Assembly: GCA_947561715.1 (NCBI GenBank)
Contig: OX387204.1
Span: 8,499,001 to 8,563,000 of the forward strand
Direction: 5' to 3'
DNA length: 64,000 nucleotides
DNA from: Ascidia mentula
Lineage: Eukaryota > Chordata > Ascidiacea > Phlebobranchia > Ascidiidae
Positions 10,334 through 24,200 of this stretch are shown here, piece by piece. The position numbers were made by a program, and so were the translations under genes. Numbering within the stretch: the first letter of the stretch is position 1; each line of letters opens with the position of its first letter. Under the pieces are notes generated by a model. The model was given only the letters and a program-made list of their open reading frames with translations, was not told where the DNA came from and did no database searches.

Positions 10334-12793
10334 ATGTTGGTAAATGTTTATGTGCCTTCAGTGGATGTGCATTTTAGCACTGATATCAACCCTGACATGA
10401 CTTTGGAAGATTTTAAAGTTTTATGTTCTGCGGAATGTGGAATAAATGCGAAAGACATGAAAGTATTCCTAAACAGTGCCCCTCTCTCGGATGACAAAAA
10501 AACTTTAAAGGGTTATAATGTTGTCAAACATGACATGTTCTTAATACAACAAGGTATTCCACCCTCCTCTCTACCATATAATCATTCAACTAGTCCAAAA
10601 CCATCAAAATTGCCAAATCTTGACTTTTCAAATATACAGGTATTTTGTGACTTTGGTTTATTAACAATTTGAGATTGTAAAAAATGGGCTTACTTTAAAG
10701 GTTCCTGGTAGTTCATCTTCTCGAACTTCCGAACAACCCAGAACTCAGGCACGACAGGATTTTAGTAACCCACAAAAACTCAGAGAATGGTTTTTAAAGA
10801 ATCCTCACGACTTTGCGCTTTTAAAAGAAAGAAATCCAGCCATGGCTGAATCAATCGAAAAAGGGGATTTGGAAAAACTCCAAGAGCAATTTAAACAAAT
10901 AAGGTAATGATGATGTAAAACTTGACTGTATCTTTTGTGGCTATACTGTGTTAAGCCCATACATGGGTTATTATTTCAACTTTTTCTGTAGGGATGCTGC
11001 ACAGAAAGCTGAAGAAGAAAAAATAAGGTTGCTAAACTCAGACCCAATGGACCTAGAAGTTCAACGAAAAATAGCTGAGGAAATCGAGAGAAAAAATATT
11101 GAAGAAAACATGAACATGGCCATTGAGGAAGCCCCTGAAAGTTTTGGGCAAGTAGTGATGCTCTGGATAAACCTCAAAGTGAATGGCCATTTTGTGAAAG
11201 GTACTTCTAAGTAGTATTTCATAGCCTTACCACATTTTAACTTTGGCAGCCCTTATGTTGTGTTCAATACTTTTTCCAAAAGAACATAACAAATTGTACA
11301 CACCTTTGGCCATGAAGAGTTTGATTTTGTGTTGTTAGTTTAAATCTGTCTATGTGCTGCATATTTTTATTTGAAGAGACCAATTCTCCTGAAGTTATTA
11401 TTCTAATTATTGTTTTGTTAATGTCACAAGTTTTTTTTATCAGAGGAAAATTTTATGCATGGTGTGTGACCAAACAGTATCTTTTTGTGGTTTAAGCCTT
11501 TGTGGACTCCGGAGCACAAATGACGATCATGAGCAAGCAATGTGCCGAGCGATGCAACATCATGCGACTAGTTGATAAACGATGGGCTGGAATTGCTAAA
11601 GGTGTCGGAACACAAAAAATACTTGGCCGCATTCACTTGGCTCAAATTCAGATAGAAGACGTATTTCTTCAGTGTTCTTTTTCTGTCCTTGAAGATCAAC
11701 CAATGGATGTATTGTTGGGCTTAGATATGCTTCGCAGGTTTGTCAAAAATTAAAGACCTTAGATCCATGTTTTTAGGGCTGTTGAAATGTTTTTAAAGGT
11801 TGGTATTGGATATTTTTAATTGAAATAGTCGGTATTGGATATGTTTAATTTAAACAGGCTGGTTATGGTCTTTGTATAGACATATTAATTCAGTCCCCAA
11901 AATAAGATTTGTCCAGCAGAAAAAAATCTATCACTTGCATTTTTTAGTGACTCCAGGTCTAAATTTCAATCCTATCCTTTCCAAGAACTCAGCATACATT
12001 GTTTTGTGCAGTAAATTTTTTATTAAACTGCTCTTATTTTAGGCATCTCTGTGTCATTGACCTGAGGGAAAATGGTCTTACGATAGGCACAACAAAAACT
12101 AAAACGCAGTTTTTGGCTGAAAGTGAGTTGCCATCTCATGGGCGCTTACATGACCCAAAAAGTTCTCAAACTCCTGGTACTACTTCAAACCACACAAATG
12201 AAGAGGAGGAAATAAACAAAGCAATAATGGTAAGTTTTGAACTCTGTGGTTTCCAAAACTTTGCAAACTTTTGATTGCTTTCTTTTAATTTTTAATGATT
12301 AAATGACCTCAATATCGTCAACAGCTAGAAATTGCACACAAGTGCTGCAGCGACCTAACAAAACTAAACTTAGTACCTGCAAGTAATTATTAATATGATA
12401 AGTTCAATGAATATGTTCATAGTGTAGCCTACCATATGGCGGAACTAAGGGTTTTTCAGACTAGCTGCATGGGAAAAGAAAATTCTGTTTTCATAAAATC
12501 TTCGTTTAGCATATTACCAGAAGAAGAGCGATTGTGATTTATAATCCATCGTTTTTTACGTCACCTTTGTACAGGAATCGGCTGCTGACGCGTTGAAACG
12601 CGAAACTGCTAATACAGCGATAAGTGAACCAGTAACAAATGAAGTCAAAGAAGAATCCACCGATGATTTTAATGACAAAGTTCGCCAGTTAATGGAAATG
12701 GGCTTTAAACGATCACAGGCTGAGTCGGAGCTCAGTAAAACCAACGGCGACCTGCAACTTGCAATAAGCAATTTGTTGCAAAGAGCCGCTTGA
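10334..12793 (+). CDS. DDI2: DDI1/DDI2-type ubiquitin-directed aspartyl protease
   Basis: DNA-damage-inducible protein 1/2: a proteasome shuttle whose retropepsin-like domain cleaves heavily ubiquitylated substrates such as NFE2L1 (family knowledge). Exons: 10334-10639, 10701-10903, 10992-11200, 11497-11737, 12043-12229, 12575-12793, giving about 454 residues with all phases consistent. The N-terminus is a ubiquitin-like domain ([16 protein letters not shown]). Exons 2-3 encode the helical HDD region ([19 protein letters not shown]). Exon 4 carries the catalytic [12 protein letters not shown] with the aspartate in DSGA, then [17 protein letters not shown] and [12 protein letters not shown]. 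Exon 5 continues with CVIDLREN and [12 protein letters not shown]. The last exon is a UBA domain ([19 protein letters not shown]). Human DDI1/2 lack a clear C-terminal UBA, so this is the fuller domain layout seen in yeast Ddi1. Confidence 0.95.
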
Positions 12794-13861
12794 AATCCTT
12801 CATAGGTCGAAGACTTGTCTGCTTGTACCAACTACCCGTCTATAATACGAAAGAACCTCAAGTATTTTACACCACAATGTTCTAACTTGGAATCATTCCC
12901 TCCCACTGTTTTACTGCTTTTATCCTTTTTTCTGTTGCAAAGGCGGTTGTCGTGGACTTAATTCCCTGGCATCTTTCACATTTTAGTGGGTGTTTTGTCC
13001 ACGTATCTTGTCTGGTATTCACCGTGATTGTCGGACATAATTTAGACCGTGGTATCGCTTGTGGTCTTGACGCTTTATTGTAGCACAGGTCAAGTTTATC
13101 TCCTTTGCTTCGCCTCCGAATTGTCGTATCTGCCTTCGTTTACCTTCATTACAAACCTTCTCAGAAACCTTGCTGTCAAGAGATATGTGGGTTGGCCAAA
13201 AAATTCATTTTACCTTTGTTTTATTGGACGGTATGTACACGAACACAACGGAACTATGAACAAAGGCAAGTTAAGTTGGGAACAGGTTCTTGGAAAAAGC
13301 CGAGAAATAATTTTTATAGAAATAAAATGTTAGATTTACTAACTTACGGTAAACACATCGGTGCGATGTTGAAACATACGTGACAAGTTATGACTTGTGG
13401 TTCGTATGGAACTTGGATAATATCATGTAGTAATACTACGACGGGACATGTTTTGTCATCGCAAAGTGCCAAGAAACCTCCGATAAACATTTCCGACTAA
13501 ACCGTGTGTTTCAAAACAGAATTATTATCAGGGGTTGCAAAACTCTTGTAGAGCAAATGCAACATCCTCATTATTGTCCATACAGTGTAAAAACGCGGAC
13601 AAACGATAAGCTACGTGGGAGATAGGTGTCCAACCAATCTCAATTACAATATTCAGGACACATTGACACACGCTTGGTAAATTGCTTGTTTTATCTCGAA
13701 TGTCAGTTTTTTATGGCGGTCTTTCTGCCTTAGGATACCACCAATATGGCCAGGTAATGTTTCTTGTTCTGATGTATTCATATCCTGGCTGTGTGCAATA
13801 ACCAACGCTTGTGATTCCTAAACATTAACATGATAGACTTTTAATAAGACCCGTCTATAAT
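12794..13861. other. Intergenic, DDI 3' flank to VEGFR 3' flank
   Basis: The two genes converge here. Overlapping frames at 13049-13383 give no recognisable protein. An AATAAA hexamer at about 13320 could serve DDI. I see nothing else. Confidence 0.6.
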
Positions 13862-16800
13862 GCCTAGTATTGCTTGCTCCTCGATGCAATGACGTCATCA
13901 TAAAGAGGTGGCGCGTCGCCAGATGCAGCTGAGCACGTGTCCAAGGATCGGAAACTGGCAGTGTCCACATACAGGAGGTTTCTGTCGGTACAGAGACCAC
14001 TGTCTTCGGATAGACATGCTACCAAATAAAAAAAATAGTTGAGTTGAATTAGTACGCACACTATGCACCACGTTTCAACTTAAATATTACCAGCGGTTAC
14101 ATTTACCTTTATAAAAATCAATAACTTACCGTCATCGGAGAATTGATGACGCAGGGAAATATTCTCGTGTGAGATCTCCACTTGTGTGATCCCCGATATT
14201 CGTTTTGTCTCGTCCTGAGCGTAAGCCTCTTGCTTTTTTAATGACTTTACCTGTTGGTGTAATCGATTTAAGGCACTTTTGCAATGTACGAAACCAAAAC
14301 TAACAGCAAAAGAAATTAAATAAAATCTTTTTTGGTTATTGTAATACCTGCACGTCTGTGTAGTTAACAGTTTCACATGAAGTGCATGGTTCGTCGGCAT
14401 TTTTGCTGCAGTCCTTGATGTCGAATGTCTCGTCAGGTGACTTTTGTGGGCCGACTCCTCGAAGAGGCACTTTTCCTTCGACAGTTCCCTCGAAAATTTT
14501 AAGGATGTCGAGATATTCCTGCGAACATTTGAATGTTTTAAAATTTGTGACATGCTTGTTGCTGATTTTTGACTGCATAAACTGATGTTAATAATTTTTT
14601 AACAACTTCTATTTGAATCGATTACTTACATGTCCAGCTTCCTCTTGCAAAACGTCGCTCAGTGCTTCACACAGTTTGGTAAAGGTCGGTCGTTCCTCTG
14701 GTGAGTTCGACCAACATGCAAGCATGTTCGAGTAGCTGTAAGCAAAAAACGTTGTTCTTGCACGAAGTGAGAAAGTTGTAAATCCTTTAGCATGTCTTTA
14801 ACTTACGCGGAATCGGAGGAGTATTGTGGTTTGCTCATGCGAACTCCTCTCCTCAGCTTATTACAGAAGTCTTCATCTATCTGGAGACCCGGGTACGGCG
14901 ACCCACCAAGACTGAATATTTCCCACAGAAGGACTCCAAATGACCACCTGAATTGGATGTAAATAAATTTGTTTGGTTCTGTTCTGCAATTGAGACGGAA
15001 TTAAAGTGCATTCTTGTCGTAAACTTACACGTCACTCTTTGTCGAGTATATCTTGTCAAAAATGGACTCCGGTGCCATCCATTTCAGTGGCAAGCGAGCT
15101 TCACCATTTTGTACGTAATCAGGATCTTTGTACACATCTCTTGCCAATCCAAAGTCGCAAATTTTTACCACTTGGTAATCAGAAATTAGCACGTTTCTGG
15201 CAGCCAAGTCCCGGTGAATGCACTGAAAATAATGTGAGATTTAAGGCCTGTTTATTGTGACGAATTTTTTGGCAATTAGCATCATATTTGGGAATCAATT
15301 TGATTGATTGTGCGATCCTTAAGATTTAATTGCTGGGTCGTTGGATAAGAAAATTGCCAAAAGGATGCGATGCGAACTCCACGAGTTTACGTCGCATAGA
15401 AGTTACAAAACAATCACCACTTGTTGAATAAGTTTGGGCGATTGGCCTTGTTTCGCGCGCCAAACAGTCAAGAGAAGGTGACTTTCCCACATTGCCCGTC
15501 CCAACTTTCACCCCCAATCGCAGGAAACAAGGCGACTGAGTGTCTGCAGACTCCGATTTGGCCACGTTACCGACCAAAAGATTTGCTGATTTCGTCAATG
15601 ATTCATTGTTTTTGCGAGGCTAAATACAACATATGCCATGTTGGGACAACTCACCTTTTTGGATGCCAGATACTCCATTCCTCTGGCAACTTGGAGGCTG
15701 TACGACAACAGGTCTGTAAGTGTGAGGGTTGTTTTTTCGTCTTTCTTTTCTTTTTCATCGTCGTTCGTCTCGGACTGTTTGCGCAGACTCATGCGGCTAT
15801 CCACGCAATCGCTGCAAATAAAGAAACGTCTTAGAAAAAAAATCACCACAGTTTTTATTTTGAAACGTCTGTTTTTTATGTGTTCGCAGGCTTTTATACG
15901 GAACTTTTATAAATTGTGATTTTAAAACGTGTTTTTTTCATGGTAACGTAAATACGTATAACGTGCCCAAAGCCAAGTATTTTTTGCTGGGTGTAAAATA
16001 ATTTTTTTATAGTCGTTCTAAAAAGATTTACGTCACAGACAAATATCAAAAAAAAAATGTTTAAATTAATGCTGCCTTTAAAACCGGCAAGTTAAAAAAA
16101 TGAAACAGTTTAATACTTGGCCGGGTTGCAGTCCAACTCCTGTGACGTGACCGTGTCAGCGGCGCTGGTACATGAAGCCCTGCTAACTCGCTTGTCAGTC
16201 AACCAACTCGAACGGTCGGTCTCCAACGCAGAGAAGGCTCCGTCGTCCGCCGAGTCCTCACTGAGGAGTCTGCTTTTCTTTGTTTCATTGTTCAGATCTT
16301 TCTTCTCGTTGCATTCCGCTCTTCCTCCCATGTAACAAGTGCGCATGCTCCGTAAGTAAGTGGACAGGTTGCCATGACGACAGTATTCGACGATGATCAT
16401 AAGAGGACCTGTTCATCAACAAGCAATGTAAGTAATAAATTAATTCCTAAAACGGTTTCACTTTTGTTTCCCATTTCGCTTACCGTCTTTGGTGGTGCAC
16501 GCTCCTAATAAGTTCACTATGTTCAAATGAGGACCAAGATGAATAAGAATTCTTAGCTCGGACATCAGTGCTCGGTACTCACTGGTGCGGGATCCAACTG
16601 AAAGAAATATTTGGTCATTGGAACTTCAAATCGTCTCGCAAAACCGCAAATTACTCGTAACTGTTCCGCAATGCTTATTTGATTGTTGCAAAACTATGTT
16701 TAGGCAGTTGTATTTATTAATTGCTTGACTCGTTTGCGCCTTATTTTATCTTTCGAAAATCTGCATACAAAATGTTCGGGAGCAGTTGTTTTTGTTTTGT

Positions 16801-19800
16801 TCAGATCCTCGATTGTGCGAAAAGTTCTCCGCGTGACGTAGGCATACGCAATGCGTAGATGAATGGAAATGTCAAACTGGAGAAGCGCGTGGGCCCGAAC
16901 GGGCAACTCGACTCCTCGAACACTTCCGATTGGCGCATTGGGAAATATGGTCCCGGACGGCAGACTGGCGGCGCCACTCCGTAAATGGAACCTGCATTGC
17001 CCGTGGATTGGCCCGATAAGCTGATTATGGTATATTTCCATTGGTTGAAAGGCCGGAGCGAGCGAGTGGTGGTGACTCGGCCTGTGGGACGCAAATCTGT
17101 GCCCACACAGCTCATCGCAATGTCACGCTGACTTTTGACGGAAGTCATTCCGAAAATATTCAAAACTGTCGCAACGGAGCGCAGGGGCAAACTTGGCCAA
17201 GGATGTCATTGTATGACTGACGGAGGCTAAATATGTACAAGTTCAACAGAGAGTACTATTCGGACGCAAATACAGGACAAAAGGGGCTTTGCCTCTCGAA
17301 ATAGGCTGTGAACGGTAAATGTCGGTTGGAGGAAAGTAAACAGCCCGAAAAAGTAATAACACTGCGGTTTTGGGCAATTCCTACCTTTCAACATTTTCAC
17401 GGCCACAGTTTTGCAGGAAGACGACCTTTCCAGATCAAAGGCCGTAGCTTGAACCACCTTCCCAAATGCACCGCGTCCCAAGGTTTTGCCAAACTTTAGT
17501 CGATCTCTCGGAAATTCCCATTTCTTTGCATCGTAGTCCAAACATTTAGCGTGTTCCTCAACAGGTATCTGCTTTATGTCCAGCACTGGAACCAGATACT
17601 TCTGTTCAAGCCTCAGTTGTTTTTGCAACTGTCAAAATAAAAACAATTCCTTTTTTATCTACTTGTTGAAAAATGTCGACCAACACAATGTTATAGGCAT
17701 GACTGAGTGTGCAAAAGAAATTTTTTACAGATATGGTTTGATTAAAATGCTTGGGCGTTTCATCAAACGAGTTACCTTTTTGATTTTGCGAATCTTTGAT
17801 ATAAGCATCCATGCAGAGCACACGGCGGTAAGAAACAAGACGGCAGACAGGCACGAAAAGAGTGCTTGATACAATTGGTTAGCATCTGTACAGAAAAAGG
17901 AGACAATAATCCCCATGCTGTCCCAAGCATTTGCGCATGGTCTCACCGTTGATATGCAAAACTTGGTAGCTGGTTGCTTCACCAAAGGCATTTCGAGCCC
18001 GACAAGAGTAAGTCCCGCCATCATCAGCTTGTACTCTCGGGATTCGCAATTCGGCGTTGGCAACTACGAGGTTATTCACAGGTTGGAAACAAACGTCACT
18101 AAATTTCATTTATCTCCTAAAGCTACCATACCTCCAGGCAAGAGAGCTTCGTAGTGAAACCACTGAATAGTTGGTGTTGGAGCTCCAGAGGCATTGCAGA
18201 CCATTACGTAGTCGTCACCCAAGTTCACCACGACCTCTTCAGCCACCACGTGTATTTCAGGCTTTTTGGGATCTGCAAAGGAAAGTTAGGTTGCATCGCA
18301 GGAAAGAAATCGGTAAAGTGGGAGAAAATTCTTACCGATGACGCGTAAATAGACATGTCGGCGCACCACCTCAGCCCAATTTGTTATTGTCAACGTGTAG
18401 ATTGCTTCGTCTTCCCTCCGGACGTCGCGTATCAGGAGATTGGAACTTTTAATGAGAATTCTCGAACCTTCCCCATCCCCATTGCGCAACTGGGTACTTC
18501 CATTTTGCCACGTAAAAGTCGGTGGCGGATAAGCGTCAACGGAAAAATTTATTGCCACTTGATATCCCATGACAGCGTTGAGGCTTGTTTGGTTATCCCC
18601 ACCCACTGCTGGCTCCTTGATTACTTGTATGAAGCGGGATTCTATACAGAGACGGAGTGCTGTTAAATATATCCGACAAACTGTAACTCGACCCTTTAGT
18701 TATACCGTAGACGACGATGTCGGTGTCGGTCTGTTTCATCACGCCGTCCAGCATGGCTTCGCAACCGTATGTGCCGCTGTCGTTTAAACTTGCTTTGGGT
18801 AACTCTAGTTTGGAACCCCACACCATCATTGAACTTAGCTTTTCCTCTATTTTGTAGTAAGTTATCTGTGAGTAAGAGAAAGATTTACACAAAAGCTCTT
18901 GACGTTTTTCGATTAATTTTCACATTAAAAAGTGCTACGTGTGCATGAAAGCAATGAGCAAAGCAATGCGGCACCAAAACGCACGTGTTTATTTCCTAAA
19001 AATGATTTTGATGAGAAATTACGTAATTCAACAAATATTGTGGTGATTCGGGAAGAAATCGTTGACATACCAATCTGCTGCTAACATGTTGTCGATTAGG
19101 AGCTCTCCACGCAAAGGTCGGTCGCCTTCCTTTGGGAACTTTTACTTGGCATTTCACTGTAACAGTGTGCTCAAAAAAGGCATAGTTGTCAGCTATGATC
19201 TGCAGCCCAGTCATTCCTTTTTGGGTTTCTGTTCAACAAATATTTTGCCGTTTTTTAAAGCACATTTCGCGTCATGTTTTTTTTATATACCTGGGTTGAT
19301 TACGACAAGAATGAGTTTGTGTTGCGTTTTTTTGCCGTCCTTTGCTGTGCACTTCCAAATCCCGTCGTCGTAATCGGTAGCGTTGTGAACGGTAATGCCG
19401 ATCGTCGGGTCATGGGACAACTACGATGATATCAACATGTTTCATCGAATTCATTACTAATTGTGTATACACGTGTAATTGTTATAAGACAAGTTTTTAC
19501 CCGTCTAGCTGGGGTTTTGGATGCCATCTTTGTTAAACTTATAATCATTTCTTCTTTAGTAGGTTTGCACGGGACTACGAAATCCTTGTGAATGTTGGCT
19601 TCAATGTCGCCGGGCATGTTCAGCAGTAAGGTTTCGCCATCTAACCAATAACATATGTAATATGATAGGACCGAACTACCCGAACTTTAGTGGCGAAACC
19701 TCACCGTATACATAAACGTATACACGTTTGATCCAGGCCTGTGTTAGTGCGCTTTCCACTTCATCTTCGTTAGTAGCGTTGCTGGACATTCGGTACTTGC

Positions 19801-20532
19801 ACACGTAGTAACCTGTGTCTTCAGTGGTAGCATTATCTAGCTTCAAAGAACTTCTGAAAATCTGTCTTCCACCGCTGAGTTCGGTTCTTGTGGGAAGGAC
19901 AATTCCACGCATTCCAGAAGACACAGATTTTGGAAAGCTCCACTGGAGACCTTCTTGCCCGGTAGTAGCTTCGCCCTGACATCGCAATTTAATTTGGTCC
20001 CCGGCCAGCACTTGTCTGTAACGCGTGGTTCCAATTCGCCCTGAAACAATATTGCATGGTAAATAAATGATGGTACGTAATTTAGACATATTTTAAAAGC
20101 TGTCACATGTCCTGAAGAAAGGTTTTTGTTAAATAACTACCGTAAGTTAGGAGAAAAGTGATTTTTTGCCAGAGGAGCCTTATGCGAATGATTTCTCTCC
20201 AAAACACTTCCATCGTTTAGAACACGACTCAACTGATTATTCAATTAAATATGGCGATTATCTTTTTTTCGACTAAAGCAACTAATCGCACTTTAAAAGA
20301 AGCAGTTGTGAATTTTTTAAAGTTGCATTCGCAAGAAAAAACCTCTAAAAACAACAATCTAATCAAGGTGTAATTAAATCTTGATATATAATTATTTTTA
20401 ATTATAGTTTGTCTAAAATGGTTTTTACTCAGCAAAACAAGTTTATCATGAATTTTAAACAGATGGATTCTCACCTCCATGCGAAATTGCAGTTAACATC
20501 ACCGCAGTGACGATGTATCTAAATATCCACAT
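13862..20532 (-). CDS. VEGFR: VEGF-receptor-type receptor tyrosine kinase
   Basis: Single-pass receptor kinase of the VEGFR (FLT/KDR) family. The start ATG at 20532 opens a signal peptide ([20 protein letters not shown], exon 20475-20532). Five Ig domains follow: exon 19706-20040; exons 19501-19640 and about 19293-19424; exons about 19070-19237 and about 18707-18866; exon about 18337-18628; exons about 18131-18273 and 17941-18084. The fourth lacks the cysteine pair, as VEGFR D4 does. The TM segment is in about 17779-17887 ([19 protein letters not shown]). Kinase: [20 protein letters not shown] and VAVKMLK (to 17387); about 16492-16601; an acidic, serine-rich kinase insert (about 16115-16410); the catalytic loop [25 protein letters not shown] with both activation-loop tyrosines, and [12 protein letters not shown] (about 15029-15224); [20 protein letters not shown] (about 14807-14949). 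The C-tail exons end in [11 protein letters not shown] at 13862. The kinase favours VEGFR over PDGFR. Confidence 0.93.
16800..17200. promoter_or_regulatory. GC-richer island inside a VEGFR kinase intron
   Basis: The roughly 0.8 kb intron between kinase exons contains a stretch clearly richer in G and C than its flanks. It has GATTGGC and CATTGG (CCAAT-box-like) words. Minus-strand open frames run through it without stops, but in frames unrelated to the kinase and with no recognised motif. An intronic regulatory element is possible. Low confidence. Confidence 0.3.
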
Positions 20533-21258
20533 ATTTCCAGATCAAGTAAGTTTGTATGTCGAGACTCTACGTTAAAACTAATCCAACAACCTTCAACGAT
20601 ACAAAAAAACTGATCTGAGTCTCTTTCATACTTCTACTGACACGCAACAATGAATTGAAAGGGGTTCGTGATGGAGAACCTTAAGCTCAAAACCAAGACC
20701 ACAAGTGTGATCATGCACTCTCTCGACTAAGACTCCTTGCACTTGCCTTGCACCGCACAGGCACAATGAGTCAGGGGGGCAATTGTGGCCCCAATCGCCA
20801 CTTCAGCGGCGGTTTCCTATTCCAGGCAAGCTTCCGTGGGAAAGATCGCGACTGCAGGTCAGGCACTTGCTTGTTCTTTTGCGTGTGAGAAAGCGCCGCA
20901 TCGTCGCGAAGGAAGTCATTGTGATGTCATAGTGGTTCGGAGCAACGCGAACTTCCAGAACGAGGCCAGTGTGGCACTTCGTTACGTGAGTTCGACGTAC
21001 GCGAAAAAGTCAATGGTTAATGTCGATGCAGGAATATCTATTTATCTTTTTCCCGCAAGGACTGGTTGGGGCGCTTTGCGGTTACGTGCATTCGGAAGCT
21101 TCTGACAGCAACGGCGATACGCAGGAAGCAGGGTTTTTATTTGATTAAATCGAGCGGACGAAATTAAGAATGTTGTGCAATTACCTCAAGGCCACAAAGT
21201 CGTGGTCAATTTCTTTCCACGACTAGAATGGAACACAAGACAAAATGTATGAATGTTT
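20533..21258. promoter_or_regulatory. VEGFR upstream region
   Basis: The 726 bases between the VEGFR start and the stop of the next minus-strand gene include a GC-richer segment at about 20640-21110. That segment has CRE-like TGATGTCA and ETS-like GGAAG words. The plus-strand frame 20785-21105 is open but unrecognised and probably reflects base composition. It most likely holds the VEGFR promoter. Confidence 0.45.
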
Positions 21259-24200
21259 TTACATGCCAGCAACCTGGCCATAGCTGCGCCCCTCTTTGGC
21301 ATACTGCAGTAATTCACTGTACCTCCGTCTAAATACACATCGCATTGCCACACAGCTGAAGACAATTGTGGACACTAACGTTAAAAACACAGTAAGGACG
21401 AAAGTTCCAGCTTGTGATTTGCACACCGAACACGACTCTGCAATTCAATGGATTAGGTTTAGTTAACTACATAAGTACCTATAAGTTAAAAACGAATGCG
21501 TAACATTCATTTAAAAATATTCGCACCAGCACCATCTTCTGTGCATTTAAAGTCATCCGGAGAAAGCCCATCTGATTTCCGATTGTGAACACTTGATGGC
21601 GTATCACAAATAAATCTCACGTCCGTGGTCGGATCACGTTCTTCAGTCTGAAGAAGGTTTTTTTAAATGTCAAAGGTTTAAAGCATACGGACACTGTCAG
21701 ACACAAAATTACGTTTTTCTATGCAAGATAAATTCAATGTATGTTTACGTTGTTTCAAAAACAACTCCTTAAATGTTTCCAATAGCAACATTACAAAATT
21801 TAATTAACCCCAGCACCTCTTCTATCCATGTTTTGAACCATTTCATGTTGCAGTCGCACACCACTGGGTTGCTCCACAGTTCCACTTTTAATCGTTCCTC
21901 GCTTACATTGGAGAAAACGCCTTGCGGGAGGCTTTTGATATTGTTTTCAGAAAGATATATTTTCTGCAGCAACGTTGCCCCGCTGGAAGGTGTAAAACGT
22001 AAAATAAAGAAAACAATTTATCAAGCGATAATTGTTGTGTAGCTCTACTTAAAGGCGTTGACATCCACTGTAGATATCTTGTTGTTTTCCAATACAACAC
22101 GATAAAGCGCAGTGGCGTTTGAAAATGCGTTTTTCGGTAAAGTTGTAATGGAATTGTCGCTCAGATCCAAGTAGGTCAGGTGTTTCTGCGACCAATAAAA
22201 TATACATCACTTACGACAGCACAAAACAATTCTTATTTACCATGGTTGCAATTTCACGGGGAACATTCGTCAAGGACATATTTGTCAAGGAAAGGCTTTG
22301 AATCTTTAGCCTTTTGAGAAAATAAAACTGAAATCTGATCACCGGATTTGGTCCCAGATATACCCTTCTCAGTTTTCTGAATAAAATCTTGGAATTGTTT
22401 TGCTATGCAAAGCGTAAGTTGAATTAGAAACTTACGGGTTGTTCTGAAACAAGTTGTAAGGAAAGTAATGGATTTTGTTGTGGTAAAGCATTAAGATCTG
22501 AAGGTTCGGAAAGCTTTTGAAATGATTTTTCGTCACGGACCTCAAATTGTTGAAGCGTAGGTTTAAAACTGTTAATGCTTTTAAACTTGTATAGGGATCA
22601 GCTTTGATCACTTCAATTTTGTTCCCTGTAGAAAATGTTTTGGTGTTGCAAAAACATATCAGGATATTGAAAAAAGAATTAGCGACGTAATTAAACCTCA
22701 CTTTTTAACTCCAGAATTTCCAAATCCTTAAATTTTCTCAGTTGTCTCAGGTCTAAGATTTTGATGTTGTTATCGGAAAGTATTATCATTCTCACGTCGG
22801 ATCGAATTTGTTCCACCGGAATTTGCGTCAATCCAACGGAAGCACAACTAACGCTGAGCGTTGCAAATTTAATGTGGGAAAATCTACAAGCAGCGGTGTT
22901 TAAACACTGCCATGACTACATTATCGAAGTGGCTGTCATTGGTCTAAATGTTGGTCACCATTGAAAAATCTTTTTTCTGCGGACGAAATACCTAAGATAT
23001 TTAAACATGCTACGCACCCTTGGATACTAATGCGCGGTCCCGGTCCAGAACTGTTGGCGGGCGTTGCATATTTATGGCCATTTTCATCATAACAAGTGCA
23101 CTCGTCGGGGCAAAGCGTTGGGTCGGCCGAAGCACTGGGTGTTGTTGTTTTGAGACGTAGGCTGGATTGGGGTGTTGGATTGCGACAATCTAAAATGTGT
23201 TCACTAACATTGTATTAAAAGGTCCATGATCAAAATGTTACGTCCAATGAAACGCTTGATAATGATGAGCATACGACAAAATGACATCTTGGCCAAGTAG
23301 GACCAAAGTCACTTTTTGGATTATTATTTGTGGTCACTAAGCAGCATTATTGCCTTTGTAAAATAAATGCGATTCACATACAGATACAAAGGGTTTACAA
23401 TATTTTTTTATATTTATTATTACTAATCTATTTTATATTACCCTGTCAACCTAAATACTGGCATTTTACAAAACAAAAACCTTGCCATTGCTGGTCATCT
23501 GCCGTACAAGTAAAATCTCCCAACTTGAGTTGGTACGACTTCTTCCGGTAGTTTCTCAGAGGCTGAGCACATTTAAATCTTACCTCCGTTGATAAATCGT
23601 GCTCCAGAAGCTAAAACATTTCAATGTTAAATGCGTTTACCGCAAAATTAGAATATTTATGTTACCTTGTCGTACCAACTTTTCAGCCAAGCATTTTTAC
23701 AGTCACAGTTTATTGGGTTCTCGTACAAATCAATTTCCACTCGTTCTTTGCTTATGTCAGCAAATGTACCGTTAGGAATTGTGGTGATTAGGTTATCGGA
23801 TAAATCGACCATTCGTAACTTGTAAGTACCTTTAATTGAAATTGTGAGATTAAAAATAAGTTAAAGCTAATCAACCTTTTGACCAAACCTTTGAAAGCGA
23901 GCGGGTCGACTCTTTTTATTTGATTTGAGGATATTTCCAGCCAACGAAGTTTCTCGCAGCCACGAAATGTATTAGGTTTCAAATTTCTAAGCTTGTTTAC
24001 GGACAAATCCAGATACATCAGACCTGAAGAAAATGACACACACTCTTATTATACTGTTCTGTTTTGAAAAGCAGAAACTCCTAAATAAACTAACTTGACA
24101 TGGTAGCAATATGGGATGGAACTTTTGTTAATCCACATGAGCGCAAACTCAAACTAGTGAGAGTCATATTTGCAAGAAAATCGTCTTCAAAAGTTTTGAT

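Noticed and set aside
16700..17190. 113 and 129 codon minus-strand frames in a VEGFR intron
   Set aside because: Frames do not continue the kinase and show no known motif; explained by higher GC content and fewer stop codons.
20785..21105. 106-codon plus-strand frame upstream of VEGFR
   Set aside because: GC-richer promoter region, low-complexity translation and no homology.
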